Shown piece by piece: positions 27,032 through 35,190 of a DNA stretch of 64,000 bases. The notes under the pieces are model-generated. The model was not told where the DNA came from. It saw only the letters and a list, made by a program, of their open reading frames with translations, and did no database searches. This DNA is from Bradyrhizobium erythrophlei. Its GTDB lineage: Bacteria; Pseudomonadota; Alphaproteobacteria; Rhizobiales; Xanthobacteraceae. The position numbers and the translations under genes were made by a program. Each line of letters opens with the position of its first letter. Within the stretch, counting starts at the first letter, position 1. The stretch spans positions 620,001 through 684,000 of the forward strand of contig NZ_LT670849.1 of assembly GCF_900142985.1 (NCBI RefSeq), in the 5' to 3' direction.

Positions 27032-28213
27032 TTAAGCCGGCTGAACGCGCTTGCCGTTCAGCACGACCTGGGACGGGAACAGCCGCTGGCGGCCGGTTCG
27101 CGTACCCTTGTAGTTGTCGAGGAATTCGAAATTGCCCTCCCGCAACTCCATGATGGCCACATCCGCCGGCGCGCCGATATTGAGCGTGCCGCGATCGTCG
27201 AACGCCGGAAAACAACGCGCGGCATTGACGGTCGCAGCCGCGATGACCTCCTTCAACGGCATGCCGTACATGAAAAGCTTCGACATCACGTTCGGCAGAT
27301 CGGCGACGCCGCTGGTTTTCGACGCCGTATTCCAGTCGGTCGAGAATGTGTCGGGCCACAGGCCCTGCTTCGTGGCTTTTTCGACCGTGTCCCAATCAAA
27401 GTGATCGGAGACGCCGTTGCCAAAATCGAAAATGATGCCGCGGCGATGCGCGGCCATCACTTCCGGCTGCAGGATGCCCTTGTCGTCGAGGATGCCGTTC
27501 TTTCCCGGCGCATAGACATGGGTAATGATGTCGCCGCGCTTGAGTAGTGCCACGATCGAGCGCAACGGCGAATAGTTCTGCCCGACATGAATCATGACCG
27601 GCAGGCCAAACGAGGTCGCGACCTCCTGGGCACGGCGCAACGCTTCGAGATCGTTGGCGTCGGTCACATTCTCCGACAGACGCGCTTTGACGCCGACAAC
27701 GACGTCGCGATTGCGCGCAATCGCAGCCTTCGCCATCGAGACGTTCGCCGCGTTGATGTCATGCAGTTCACCGCCGGGCGCGATCACGCCGGTGCGCGCG
27801 ATATTGACGAGGCAGCGGCCGATCTGCGGTGCGCCCCGCGCGATCGCAGCGACCGCATCGATATTGTCGGCGCCGCCCGTGCCGGCGTCGACCCAGCCGG
27901 TCACACCGTCCTGAAGGCACATCGGCGGGCCTTCCTTGCTGCGGCCAGCATGGGTGTGGATGTCGATCAGGCCCGCGGTCACGAGCTTGCCGCGGGCATC
28001 GATTGTCTCAGTCGCCTCGCCTGCAATCGTGGCGTCGATCGCCGCGATCCTGCCGCCGACGATGGCGACATCGCGCACGGCGTCCAGTCCCATCGACGGA
28101 TCGATCACGCGACCACCCTTTATGATGAGATCATAAGTCGCGGCGAATGCTCTGGGAATGCTCGCAAAAAACGTGGCCGCACTCGCGCCCACAAACTGGC
28201 GTCGGTTCATCAT
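27032..28213 (-). CDS. Exported amidohydrolase/deacetylase-type metallohydrolase
   Basis: 393-residue binuclear amidohydrolase of the group containing Atu3266/EF_0837-type enzymes, often labelled dihydroorotase. The N-terminus MMNRRQFVGASAATFF with AFA-A is a twin-arginine signal, so it should act in the periplasm. Active-site residues are all present: His86 and His88 (DIHTHAG), probably carboxylated Lys176 (VGVKARLS), His209 (MIHVGQ), His232 (THVYAPG) and Asp293 (STDWNT). Known relatives cleave N-acyl or O-acyl substrates; dihydroorotase activity is unlikely in the periplasm. It diverges from the amidase gene with 200 bases between, and its stop abuts the second Liv-type operon. Confidence 0.85.
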   Translation of the reverse strand: MMNRRQFVGASAATFFASIPRAFAATYDLIIKGGRVIDPSMGLDAVRDVAIVGGRIAAIDATIAGEATETIDARGKLVTAGLIDIHTHAGRSKEGPPMCLQDGVTGWVDAGTGGADNIDAVAAIARGAPQIGRCLVNIARTGVIAPGGELHDINAANVSMAKAAIARNRDVVVGVKARLSENVTDANDLEALRRAQEVATSFGLPVMIHVGQNYSPLRSIVALLKRGDIITHVYAPGKNGILDDKGILQPEVMAAHRRGIIFDFGNGVSDHFDWDTVEKATKQGLWPDTFSTDWNTASKTSGVADLPNVMSKLFMYGMPLKEVIAAATVNAARCFPAFDDRGTLNIGAPADVAIMELREGNFEFLDNYKGTRTGRQRLFPSQVVLNGKRVQPA

Positions 28214-28335
28214 GATCGCGCTTCCTTCCCTGTCACGGCTTCTTGGCGTCCGAAATCGGCCAGCAGTTTAGGCCTTCCGCGTCCGCGTTCAATCATCTCC
28301 CCTGCACGGCCGCGGCCCTCGGAAAGGCAGTCATG

Positions 28336-28352
28336 CTGGCCGAGAACTTGCA
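28336..28352 (+). promoter_or_regulatory. Possible sigma-54 promoter before the amidase gene
   Basis: CTGGCCGAGAACTTGCA has GG and GC 10 bases apart, with CTGGC at -24 and TTGCA at -12. The ACG after TGGC is missing, so the match is moderate. A transcript would start near 28364, 50 bases before the amidase ATG. Confidence 0.35.
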
Positions 28353-28413
28353 TGCGGCAACGAAACAGAATTAGTTTTCGCCTTTCGCAACGACGCGCAA
28401 AAGGCAGGCCGAC

Positions 28414-29925
28414 ATGAGCAACAAATGGGGACGGCGGGAATTTATCGGCACGGCGGCGGCCGCCGGCGTTATGGCCGCCGCAGGACGCACATCGCTGATC
28501 GACCGGGCGGAGGCCGCAACCATGAATGACGAAATCACGACGAAATCGGCAAGCGAACTCGCCAATGCCATTCGCGCCAAACAACTGAGTTCGAAGTCGA
28601 TCGTCGAAGCGCATCTGGATCAGATCGCCAGGGTCAACCCCAAGCTCAACGCCATCGTGCAGTTGACCGCCGAGACGGCGCGAAAGGAAGCCGACGAGGC
28701 CGACGCGGCGCTGGCGCGCGGCGACATCAAAGGGCCGCTGCATGGCGTACCGGTGACGATCAAGGATACGCTGGAGACATCAGGCGTGATCTGCACCGGC
28801 GGCACCAAAGGTCGCGCCAACTACGTGCCGAAGGCGGACGCCACGGCCGTGGCGCGGCTGCGCGCGGCCGGCGCCGTCATCCTGGGCAAGACCAATGTGC
28901 CGGAACTTGCGGGTGCGATCGAGACCGACAATCTCGTCTATGGCCGCACCAACAACCCCTACGATTTCGCGCGCACGCCCGGCGGCTCCAGCGGCGGTGA
29001 ATCCGCGATCATCGCGGCCTGCGGCTCGCCGCTCGGGCTTGGCACCGATGCCGGCGGCAGTATTCGCATCCCCGCGCATTTCTGCGGGCTCGCCGCGATC
29101 AAGCCGACCTCGGGCCGCGTGCCACGCACCGGGCAATTTCCGATGCCGATGGGCGCGCGAAACGCCGTGTTTCATGTCAGCCTGATCGCGCGCAAGGTCG
29201 ATGACCTCGCGCTTGCGCTGCCGATCATCGCCGGACCCGACTTCCGCGATCACTCGATCGTCGGAATGCCCCTGCTCGATCCGAAAGCTGTCACGCTCGG
29301 CGGATTGAAACTGGCTTACTTCGACGACGACGGCGCCGCATCGCCAACCAGGGAGATTGCCGCAGCGGTCCGCGACTGCGCCAAGGCGTTTACGGATGCC
29401 GGCGTCAAGGTCGAGGAGAACCTCCCGCCGGATGCGGCGAAAGCAGCGACCGTCTACCACGACATGAGCCGCGGCGATGGCGGCGCCGGCACGCGCGCCT
29501 TCCTCAAGAGTATCGGCAGCGATCCGATTTCGCCGCTATTCGAACAGGCACTCGCCAATTCCGTCGCGCCTGCCTTTGCCACCACCACCGAGGCACTCGC
29601 CGCCTTCGTGCGCTGGGATGCGTTTCGTAATTCGATGCTGCGATTCATCGAAAACTACGATGCTATTCTTTCGCCGGTGGCGCCGTATCCGGCCGTGCTG
29701 CACGGGACAAGCTTCGAGGAACAGAACCGCCGCGGCTTCGGCTATACCCAGATGTACAACCTGACGGGATGGCCCAGCGCCACCGTGCGGGTCGGCACCT
29801 CGCCGGAGGGGCTTCCGCTCAACGTCCAGGTCGCCGCGAGACCGTGGCGGGAGGACGTCGCGCTCGCAATGGCTCGTCACCTGGAGCAGACGTTCGGCGG
29901 CTGGAAAAAGCCGACAGTGGTGTAG
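28414..29925 (+). CDS. Exported amidase, amidase-signature (FAAH-like) family
   Basis: 503-residue amidase. The N-terminus GRREFIGTAAAAGVMAAAG is a twin-arginine signal ending near AEAA, so it is probably periplasmic or membrane-attached. The amidase-signature triad is intact with FAAH-like spacing: Lys117 (VTIKDTL), cis-Ser192 (PGGSSGGE) and nucleophile Ser216 (DAGGSIRIP). It hydrolyses a carboxamide; the substrate is unknown. It stands alone, divergent from the exported metallohydrolase, with a possible sigma-54 promoter in the gap. Nitrogen-controlled release of ammonia from extracellular amides is the likely role. Confidence 0.9.
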   Translation: MSNKWGRREFIGTAAAAGVMAAAGRTSLIDRAEAATMNDEITTKSASELANAIRAKQLSSKSIVEAHLDQIARVNPKLNAIVQLTAETARKEADEADAALARGDIKGPLHGVPVTIKDTLETSGVICTGGTKGRANYVPKADATAVARLRAAGAVILGKTNVPELAGAIETDNLVYGRTNNPYDFARTPGGSSGGESAIIAACGSPLGLGTDAGGSIRIPAHFCGLAAIKPTSGRVPRTGQFPMPMGARNAVFHVSLIARKVDDLALALPIIAGPDFRDHSIVGMPLLDPKAVTLGGLKLAYFDDDGAASPTREIAAAVRDCAKAFTDAGVKVEENLPPDAAKAATVYHDMSRGDGGAGTRAFLKSIGSDPISPLFEQALANSVAPAFATTTEALAAFVRWDAFRNSMLRFIENYDAILSPVAPYPAVLHGTSFEEQNRRGFGYTQMYNLTGWPSATVRVGTSPEGLPLNVQVAARPWREDVALAMARHLEQTFGGWKKPTVV

Positions 29926-30116
29926 TTGCAATCCACCCTCGCCGACCATCTTGCTTCGCTCTTTATTCCACAACGCACGCTCACGTGAGAGCACGAAACG
30001 GTTCTCACGCGAGATCGACAATTCGTGAGCCACGGCTGGCAAAGGAATAACACAACTCAAGCGCGGGTCTGTTCTACCGGAAACGCTCGTGATGAGCGCA
30101 ATGCCGGAGACGACCG

Positions 30117-30443
30117 ATGATCAGACTTACGCTTCCTGGAATGGCCGCTGTTCTGTCACTGATGCTCGCGGTTCCAGCATCCGCACAGGCAACTGTCCCT
30201 GATCGGCAAGAGTGCCAATTGTCGATTGACGCACATGGCGGGACTGCGCCCCCGGCGCCGACCGCCGACGCGCTTCCGCCTGGATGCGAAACTGCCACCC
30301 TCCCGTGGTCGGCGCCGGTCGGCCACCGCCAACCGCAGGCCACCGACGTGACCTCATCGAAGACGTCTCCAATTGACCAGGCCATGATGGAAGAAAAAAT
30401 GAAAGTCGATCGCCTGATCAAAGGCGTTTGTCGCGGGTGCTGA
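30117..30443 (+). CDS. Small exported protein of unknown function
   Basis: 108 residues. A Sec-type signal MIRLTLPGMAAVLSLMLAVPASAQ gives a mature protein of about 85 residues rich in Pro, Thr and Ala, with four Cys (QECQL, GCETA, and a C-terminal CRGC pair). GGAG lies 7 bases before the ATG, which supports expression. No family recognised. The opposite strand is also open (30074-30454) but has no signal or Shine-Dalgarno. The preceding 190 bases hold no other gene. Confidence 0.6.
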   Translation: MIRLTLPGMAAVLSLMLAVPASAQATVPDRQECQLSIDAHGGTAPPAPTADALPPGCETATLPWSAPVGHRQPQATDVTSSKTSPIDQAMMEEKMKVDRLIKGVCRGC

Positions 30444-30475
30444 AGGAACGACACACAAGCGAACGCGCATCGAAC

Positions 30476-30667
30476 TCACTTCCGCGGCCGGCCTCGCTTG
30501 GCAAATACCGGCCCGCGCGAGTCGGCAGAACATCGTAAAAGGCTCGCAAGCTTGAGCGCCTCGTTGCGCTCGGGACCAGGCGGCAGCCGACGCGCACGCT
30601 CCAGCGCATCATTGGCAAGGATTTCCTGATCGATCCGGTCTGGCGCCTTTTGCGTCTCTTTCATCAT
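30476..30667 (-). CDS. Small conserved cytoplasmic protein (RARRLPPGPERNEA motif)
   Basis: 63 residues from ATG 30667. The core ALERARRLPPGPERNEALKLA is a motif I recall from many short bradyrhizobial proteins of unknown function. The C-terminus GPVFAKRGRPRK is basic. A longer frame to 30778 exists, but its extension looks unlike coding sequence. It is convergent with the small exported protein, with 32 bases between stops. No function can be proposed. Confidence 0.6.
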   Translation of the reverse strand: MMKETQKAPDRIDQEILANDALERARRLPPGPERNEALKLASLLRCSADSRGPVFAKRGRPRK

Positions 30668-30903
30668 TCGCTTCGCTAATACGCTGCCGTGCTCACGCAA
30701 GGCCGGCAGACACCGGCCTTGATCTGACTCGCGAAAGAGCAGCGTTATTCCCCCGTTTAGCCGATGCTTTTGTGACATCGGCCCATAGAGGGAGATGGTT
30801 CACGCAACGACGAGCTTCAAACGCCTCTCACGCGGAGTTTACCGCGTCAGCATGACGCCGATCATTGTCGCACCGCCTTCACATTCGCTCGGGAAGCGAA
30901 CGG

Positions 30904-32472
30904 CTAGTTCGTCAGCGTCCCCCATTGCGAGGTCATGCGCTCGGCGCCGCGCTGCGAAAGCGCGAAGATCGTAAAGGTCGGGTTCGACGCCCCTTCGGTC
31001 GGGAAGATACCCGGCCCCGCGATCCAGAGGTTCGGAATCTCGTGACTCTGACCGTAGCTGTTGACGACCGAGTTGGACGCATCCGCACCCATGATGGTGC
31101 CGCCGAGCAGATGGCTGGTCGGGATTGCCCCGCGCGCCGGCCACGCCTCCTTGGCACCCGCCGCCTTCGCCACCTTCACGCCGTCGTCGAGGTTGGCATT
31201 CCACAACGCCACCGCATCCGGCTGGAACGTGTGCGTCAACTTGCCCAAGGGCATGCCGAACTCGTCCTTGTCGCCGACGAGTTCGACGCGATTTTCCATC
31301 GCCGGCAACTCCTCGCCGAACGCCTTGATGCCGGTGAGGTTGCGCGCCGCGCGCTTCATGTAGTCGTCGAGCTCGATACCGAAGAGGTCGGAGCGCGAGT
31401 TGGCGAGGTCCGTCGTCTTCAACGCAAAGCCGGCGGTCCAGAACGTGCTTCCGAACGCATCTTTCTGGCTGGTCTTCGGATAGTGCTGATAGGACATGTA
31501 CTGCACGGCGATCGTGCCCATGTGGTTCTGCACGTCCTCGTCGAACAGCGCCCAGGTCGACGCCACGGTGTGCGACATCATGAAGTGGCCGACCAGCCCC
31601 GAGGCGTTGGACAGACCTTTCGGATGCCTGCCGGTCGCCGAATTCAGCAGCAGACGCGGATTTTGCGCCGACCAGGAGGCGAGAATGACCACGCTCGCTT
31701 CCTGCACCTGCTTTTGATGCTGATAATCGTAATATTCGACGCCGGTCACCCGCGTGCCGGCCTCGTTGGTCAACACCCGCGTCACCGTCGAAAACGCGCG
31801 CAGTTCCGCGCCCGCCTTGCGGGCATCGCCCAGATACGTCACCTGCGGATTGGCCAACGCCCCGATCGGACAGCCGACATGGCACCAGCCGTCATAGAGA
31901 CAGGCTGGACGCCCCTTGAATTCCACCGAATTCATGCCGACCGGCGCCGGCACCATCGGAATGCCGGCAGCCTCCAGCGGCTTCGTCCAGATATCGCCGT
32001 TGCGGAAGGTTTTCATCGGCGGCATCGGATAGGCCTCGCCCGCCGGCCGCCAGCGCTCTTCGGCCTTGGCGTCGCCGGACATGCCGATCTCGCGCGCCAC
32101 CTTATCCCAAAACGGCGCGACATCTTCGTAAGCGATCGGCCAGTCGTGCCCGCGGCCGTGCTCGCTCTTCATCCGGAAATCAGTCGGCAGCAGCCGCGGA
32201 AAATTCGCAAAATAATGCAGCGTGGCGCCGCCCGAGCCCCAGCCGGCCTGTGCGACGTAACCCATCGGATTTTTGCCGTCGAGCAGGATCGGCGGCCCGG
32301 CCGGCTTGATGCGGCGGCCCCAGATTTCCGAGCTGATGAGATCGGACAGCTCCCAATCCGGCCCTGCCTCCAGCAGCACAACCTTCTTGCCGGCCTTGGC
32401 CAGCACGGAGGCGTAAACCGAACCCGACGCGCCGGCGCCGACGATGACGACATCGACTTTATCGTTTGTCAT
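30904..32472 (-). CDS. FAD-dependent GMC-type dehydrogenase, large subunit
   Basis: 522-residue flavoprotein of the gluconate/fructose/sorbose dehydrogenase branch. It opens VDVVIVGAGASGSVYASVLA (FAD Rossmann) with VVLLEAG. It has a Cys-rich loop (ACLYDGWCHVGCPIGA) like that of relatives bearing an Fe-S cluster. The GMC C-terminal domain has SHLLGGTIMGADASNS (catalytic His) and ASNPTFTIFALSQRGAERM. ATG 32472 follows GAGGTGGTGAG. It starts one base after the small-subunit stop, so the two are coupled; that subunit carries the Tat signal for co-export. No cytochrome c subunit gene lies beside it. Substrate unknown, probably an alcohol or hydroxyacid. The nearby enamidase makes a pathway link possible but unproven. 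Confidence 0.87.
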   Translation of the reverse strand: MTNDKVDVVIVGAGASGSVYASVLAKAGKKVVLLEAGPDWELSDLISSEIWGRRIKPAGPPILLDGKNPMGYVAQAGWGSGGATLHYFANFPRLLPTDFRMKSEHGRGHDWPIAYEDVAPFWDKVAREIGMSGDAKAEERWRPAGEAYPMPPMKTFRNGDIWTKPLEAAGIPMVPAPVGMNSVEFKGRPACLYDGWCHVGCPIGALANPQVTYLGDARKAGAELRAFSTVTRVLTNEAGTRVTGVEYYDYQHQKQVQEASVVILASWSAQNPRLLLNSATGRHPKGLSNASGLVGHFMMSHTVASTWALFDEDVQNHMGTIAVQYMSYQHYPKTSQKDAFGSTFWTAGFALKTTDLANSRSDLFGIELDDYMKRAARNLTGIKAFGEELPAMENRVELVGDKDEFGMPLGKLTHTFQPDAVALWNANLDDGVKVAKAAGAKEAWPARGAIPTSHLLGGTIMGADASNSVVNSYGQSHEIPNLWIAGPGIFPTEGASNPTFTIFALSQRGAERMTSQWGTLTN

Positions 32473-32473
32473 C

Positions 32474-33034
32474 TCACCACCTCTTTTCCGGAGCGATGTG
32501 CGGCATGTAGGGAATGCCGAGCGCCTCATAGCCTTCCATCGTGCCGTAGACGACATCGACCGCGTCGGCCCGCAGCACGGCATAGGCAAGCGCCGCCGGG
32601 CGGCCCTTCCAGTCCTCGATCTTGTTCTGGCGCATGCGGTCGACGAACTCGCGCTGATCCTTGGGCGCGAGCTGCGCGAATTCCTTGCCGAATGATTTCT
32701 TGCTCGTGTCGTCGATCGTGATGATCGTGCTGCGATAGAAGTCGGCGAATGGCGGACGGAAGTTGAAGATGCGGGCCTGAAGCAGAGATTCCTGCGGCGG
32801 CACCGATATCTGCTGATCGATATAATGGGCGATCCCGGCCTCGCGCGCTTTCGGCACCAGGGTCTCGCCGAGGGCTTCCAGCGTTTCGCCCTGATGGCCA
32901 TCGAGAAGGCGGAACGGCACATTGCGCGCCCTCGCCTCGTTCGGCGTCAACAGGATTTCGACCCCGCCGACCGAAAAGGCCAACGCACCGAGCGTCGCGC
33001 CCTTCACAAAACCACGCCGACCAATGTTTGCCAT
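32474..33034 (-). CDS. Gluconate 2-dehydrogenase subunit 3 family protein
   Basis: 186-residue small subunit of an FAD dehydrogenase complex. The Tat signal MANIGRRGFVKGATLGALAFS precedes a helical domain with LGETLVPKAREAGIAHYIDQQI and DFYRSTII typical of the family. Such subunits carry the folded flavoprotein through the Tat pore by hitchhiking. Upstream (33035-33362) is a 328-base gap without genes. It contains two CTAG-bounded palindromes, the promoter of this pair and that of the divergent enamidase gene. Confidence 0.87.
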   Translation of the reverse strand: MANIGRRGFVKGATLGALAFSVGGVEILLTPNEARARNVPFRLLDGHQGETLEALGETLVPKAREAGIAHYIDQQISVPPQESLLQARIFNFRPPFADFYRSTIITIDDTSKKSFGKEFAQLAPKDQREFVDRMRQNKIEDWKGRPAALAYAVLRADAVDVVYGTMEGYEALGIPYMPHIAPEKRW

Positions 33035-33088
33035 GGTCTTCTCCTCCCGGAGCTATGTTTGTATTGTTTTTGCTAAGCGATGGACGGG

Positions 33089-33163
33089 CTAGTGTCCGGA
33101 TTCCGAAGTTCGTACCGTTGTGCGGCCCCTCTTTTACGAACTTCGGAATCGATAGGACACTAG
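33089..33163. repeat. CTAG-bounded palindrome, pair 2 member a
   Basis: 75 bases. The outer stem CTAGTGTCC with GGACACTAG, then one unpaired base on the left against GATA on the right, then inner stem GATTCCGAAGTTCGTA with its exact complement. The longer unpaired side is the right arm, as in member a of the other two pairs. A spacer of 12 bases leads to member b. Confidence 0.85.
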
Positions 33164-33175
33164 ATAATCTCTTGG

Positions 33176-33253
33176 CTAGTGTGGCTTTGGTTCAAAAGTC
33201 CGCATGACGAACTCGCGGCATCATCGATGCGGACTTTTGAACCGCCACGCTAG
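33176..33253. repeat. CTAG-bounded palindrome, pair 2 member b
   Basis: 78 bases. Outer stem CTAGTGTGGC with GCCACGCTAG (one G-T wobble), unpaired TTT only in the left arm, inner stem GGTTCAAAAGTCCGCAT with its exact complement. Orientation is opposite to member a. It ends 109 bases before the enamidase start. Confidence 0.85.
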
Positions 33254-33362
33254 TATTACTTGCCAGCTCCGATATCAAGTCAAGGGGATCGACGGCCGAA
33301 ACGAAGCTGGTGTAGCTGCTATGCGCCGGACGACGTAGCATCCCACGAAAAGGAAAACACAA

Positions 33363-34562
33363 ATGGCCCATGACGCACCGCAGGCAACCGGCTCGAGCAA
33401 ACTTGTCATACGCAACATCGGCCTGTTGCTCTCGGGCGCGCTGGAAAAGCCGATCCTCGACGCCGACACGATCGTGGCCGAGAACGGCAAGATCACCGGC
33501 ATCGGCCGCCTCAAGGACGTCAACACTGAAGGCGCGACCACCACCGTCGATGCCCACGGCACGACAGTTGCCCCCGGCCTGATCGACAGCCACGTTCACC
33601 CCGTCGCAGGCGACTGGACGCCACGGCAAAACCAGATCAACTGGATCGATTCCTATCTGCATGGCGGCGTCACCACCATGATTTCGGCCGGCGAGGTTCA
33701 CATGCCCGGCCGTCCGCGTGACGTCGTCGGGTTGAAGGCGATGGCGATCTTTGCGCAACGCGCGTTCTGGACGCTGCGGCCGGGCGGTGTGAAGGTTCAT
33801 GCCGGTGCGCCGGTCATCGAATGCGAAATGGTAGAGGACGATTTCAAGGAATTGGCCGCCGCCGGCGTCAAGCTGCTCGGCGAAGTCGGCCTCGGCGGTG
33901 TCAAGGACGGACCGACCGCGCGCAAAATGGTCGGCTGGGCGCGCAAATACGGCATCCAGAGCACGATCCACACCGGCGGCCCGTCGATTCCGGGCTCCGG
34001 GCTGATCGACAAGGACGTGGTGCTCGAGGCCGATACCGACGTCATCGGCCACATCAACGGCGGTCATACCGCGCTTCCCGACGACCAGATCCGCTGCATC
34101 TGCGAAGGCTGCAAGCGCGGTCTTGAGCTCGTGCATAACGGCAATGAGCGTTCGGCGCTGTTTACGCTGCGCACCGCGCGCGAGATGAACGAACTTCATC
34201 GCGTCATCCTCGGCACCGACGCCCCGGCCGGCTCCGGCGTGCAACCGCTCGGCATCTTGCGCATGGTCTCCATGCTGTCCTCGCTCGGAGAACTTCCGGC
34301 CGAAATCGCGTTCTGCCTTGCAACGGGCAACACCGCGCGGATGCGGGAGCTCGACTGCGGCCTGATCGAGTTCGGCCGCTCGGCAGATTTTGTGCTGATG
34401 GACAAGGCGCAGCATTCGCCGGGCAAGACGCTGCTCGACAGCGTCCGGCTCGGCGATCTCCCCGGCATCGGCATGACCATCATCGACGGCATCGTGCGCA
34501 CCCAGCGCAGCCGCAACACGCCACCCGCAACCAAAGTGCCGGAGATTGTTGGGGGGCATTGA
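33363..34562 (+). CDS. ena: Enamidase-like amidohydrolase (nicotinate pathway)
   Basis: 399 residues, similar along its length to Eubacterium barkeri enamidase, which opens 1,4,5,6-tetrahydro-6-oxonicotinate to 2-formylglutarate plus ammonia. Shared phrases include NIGLLLSG, DADTIV, LHGGVTTMISAG, PGRPRDVVG, VGEVGLG, HTGGPSIPGSG, GHINGGHTA, ATGNTARM and SRNTPPA. Metal-site residues are present: His77/His79 (DSHVHP), bridging-type Glu174, His203, His230 and Asp286 (LGTDAP). It is cytoplasmic with no signal. AAAGGAAAA lies just before the ATG. It stands apart from the 6-hydroxynicotinate reductase and nicAB genes 21 kb away but completes their route. Another cyclic enamide as substrate is possible. 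Confidence 0.85.
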   Translation: MAHDAPQATGSSKLVIRNIGLLLSGALEKPILDADTIVAENGKITGIGRLKDVNTEGATTTVDAHGTTVAPGLIDSHVHPVAGDWTPRQNQINWIDSYLHGGVTTMISAGEVHMPGRPRDVVGLKAMAIFAQRAFWTLRPGGVKVHAGAPVIECEMVEDDFKELAAAGVKLLGEVGLGGVKDGPTARKMVGWARKYGIQSTIHTGGPSIPGSGLIDKDVVLEADTDVIGHINGGHTALPDDQIRCICEGCKRGLELVHNGNERSALFTLRTAREMNELHRVILGTDAPAGSGVQPLGILRMVSMLSSLGELPAEIAFCLATGNTARMRELDCGLIEFGRSADFVLMDKAQHSPGKTLLDSVRLGDLPGIGMTIIDGIVRTQRSRNTPPATKVPEIVGGH

Positions 34563-34574
34563 TTGACCCTCGTC

Positions 34575-34681
34575 GGCCTCATGGTTCGAGACGGCGCGAT
34601 GCGCCACCATGAGGGTCTACTATTGGCTTCGTTCGGACCTCATCCTGAGGAGCGGCCGTTAGGCCGCGTCTCGAAGGATGG
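34575..34681 (+). repeat. Dispersed repeat (CCTCATGGTTCGAGACG family), copy 1
   Basis: Two linked hairpins: CCTCATGG pairs with CCATGAGG (34577-34613), and CCTCATCCTGAGG follows, ending GTCTCGAAGGATGG. The reverse complement of bases 52576-52681 shows the same order and wording, so both are copies of one family in opposite orientation. The copies differ mainly in the loops. Confidence 0.8.
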
Positions 34682-34745
34682 ACACACGTTCTCATTCTCG
34701 CGGCACGATCTGCCCGAGTTGTTGAAATCATCCGCCCCGAAGGGC

Positions 34746-34851
34746 GTGGGGAATGCCGGGCGTTCGGCTCGCCCGCAGCCTCGCGTGCAAATAAAAAAGC
34801 ACACGAGATAGTCACCACAGGTCCGCCGAGTCACCCGGCATTCCCGCACGC
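34746..34851. repeat. Long inverted repeat
   Basis: GTGGGGAATGCCGGG at 34746-34760 is complementary, with one bulge, to CCCGGCATTCCCGCAC at 34834-34849. The 73-base loop contains AAATAAAAAAGCAC. Role unknown; it is probably part of the dispersed element in this gap. Confidence 0.55.
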
Positions 34852-35157
34852 GAACGGTTTTAACGGTTTCCTTCGTGCTCTCCCCGGAGACCGGCTTTGT
34901 TGTCTCCGTCGCCCGCGGGATCATCTCGCGAGCTTGACGCCAGCATCGGGACGCCAGGACCACACGACTTCGCCGTCCGCGACCGCCGCATTCGTCTCAT
35001 GCATTGGTCACGTCCATCGCATCCCGCGCCAACGTCCGTGACGATCGCGAAACGCCCCTTGGGAAGCGGGCGGGACAAACGATTCGATAAAGCTGCTTCT
35101 AGCAAAGCGCGAAGCGAAATATTTCTGAGGACTGGGGTAGACAGCGGCGAGAGAAAG

Positions 35158-35190
35158 CCGACTGATTTGCCCGACGGGCAAATCAGTCGG
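35158..35190 (-). terminator. 15-bp palindrome overlapping the kinase stop codon
   Basis: CCGACTGATTTGCCC and GGGCAAATCAGTCGG pair perfectly around GAC. The right arm contains the last codons and TGA (35185-35183) of the histidine kinase gene. On the kinase strand it is followed by CTTTCTCTC, not a T-run, so it may be a weak terminator or 3'-end stabiliser. Confidence 0.4.

Larger units (their letters stand above)
34563..35182. other. 620-base intergenic region with dispersed repeats
   Basis: I see no credible gene here. From left to right it holds a 107-base CATGGTTCGAGACG-type repeat (listed), a long inverted repeat around 34746-34851 (listed), about 300 bases of GC-rich sequence that I recall as a dispersed bradyrhizobial element (memory only), and a 15-bp perfect palindrome at the end of the kinase gene (listed). 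Open frames in it are short and differ between strands. Confidence 0.6.

Noticed and set aside
28397..28410. Leftward sigma-54-like element for the exported metallohydrolase
   Set aside because: The spacing is right, but it overlaps the amidase ribosome-binding region, has a weak -24 box and would give an implausibly long leader.
30074..30454. 126-codon minus-strand frame opposite the small exported protein
   Set aside because: No signal peptide, Shine-Dalgarno or recognisable domain, whereas the plus-strand frame has the first two.
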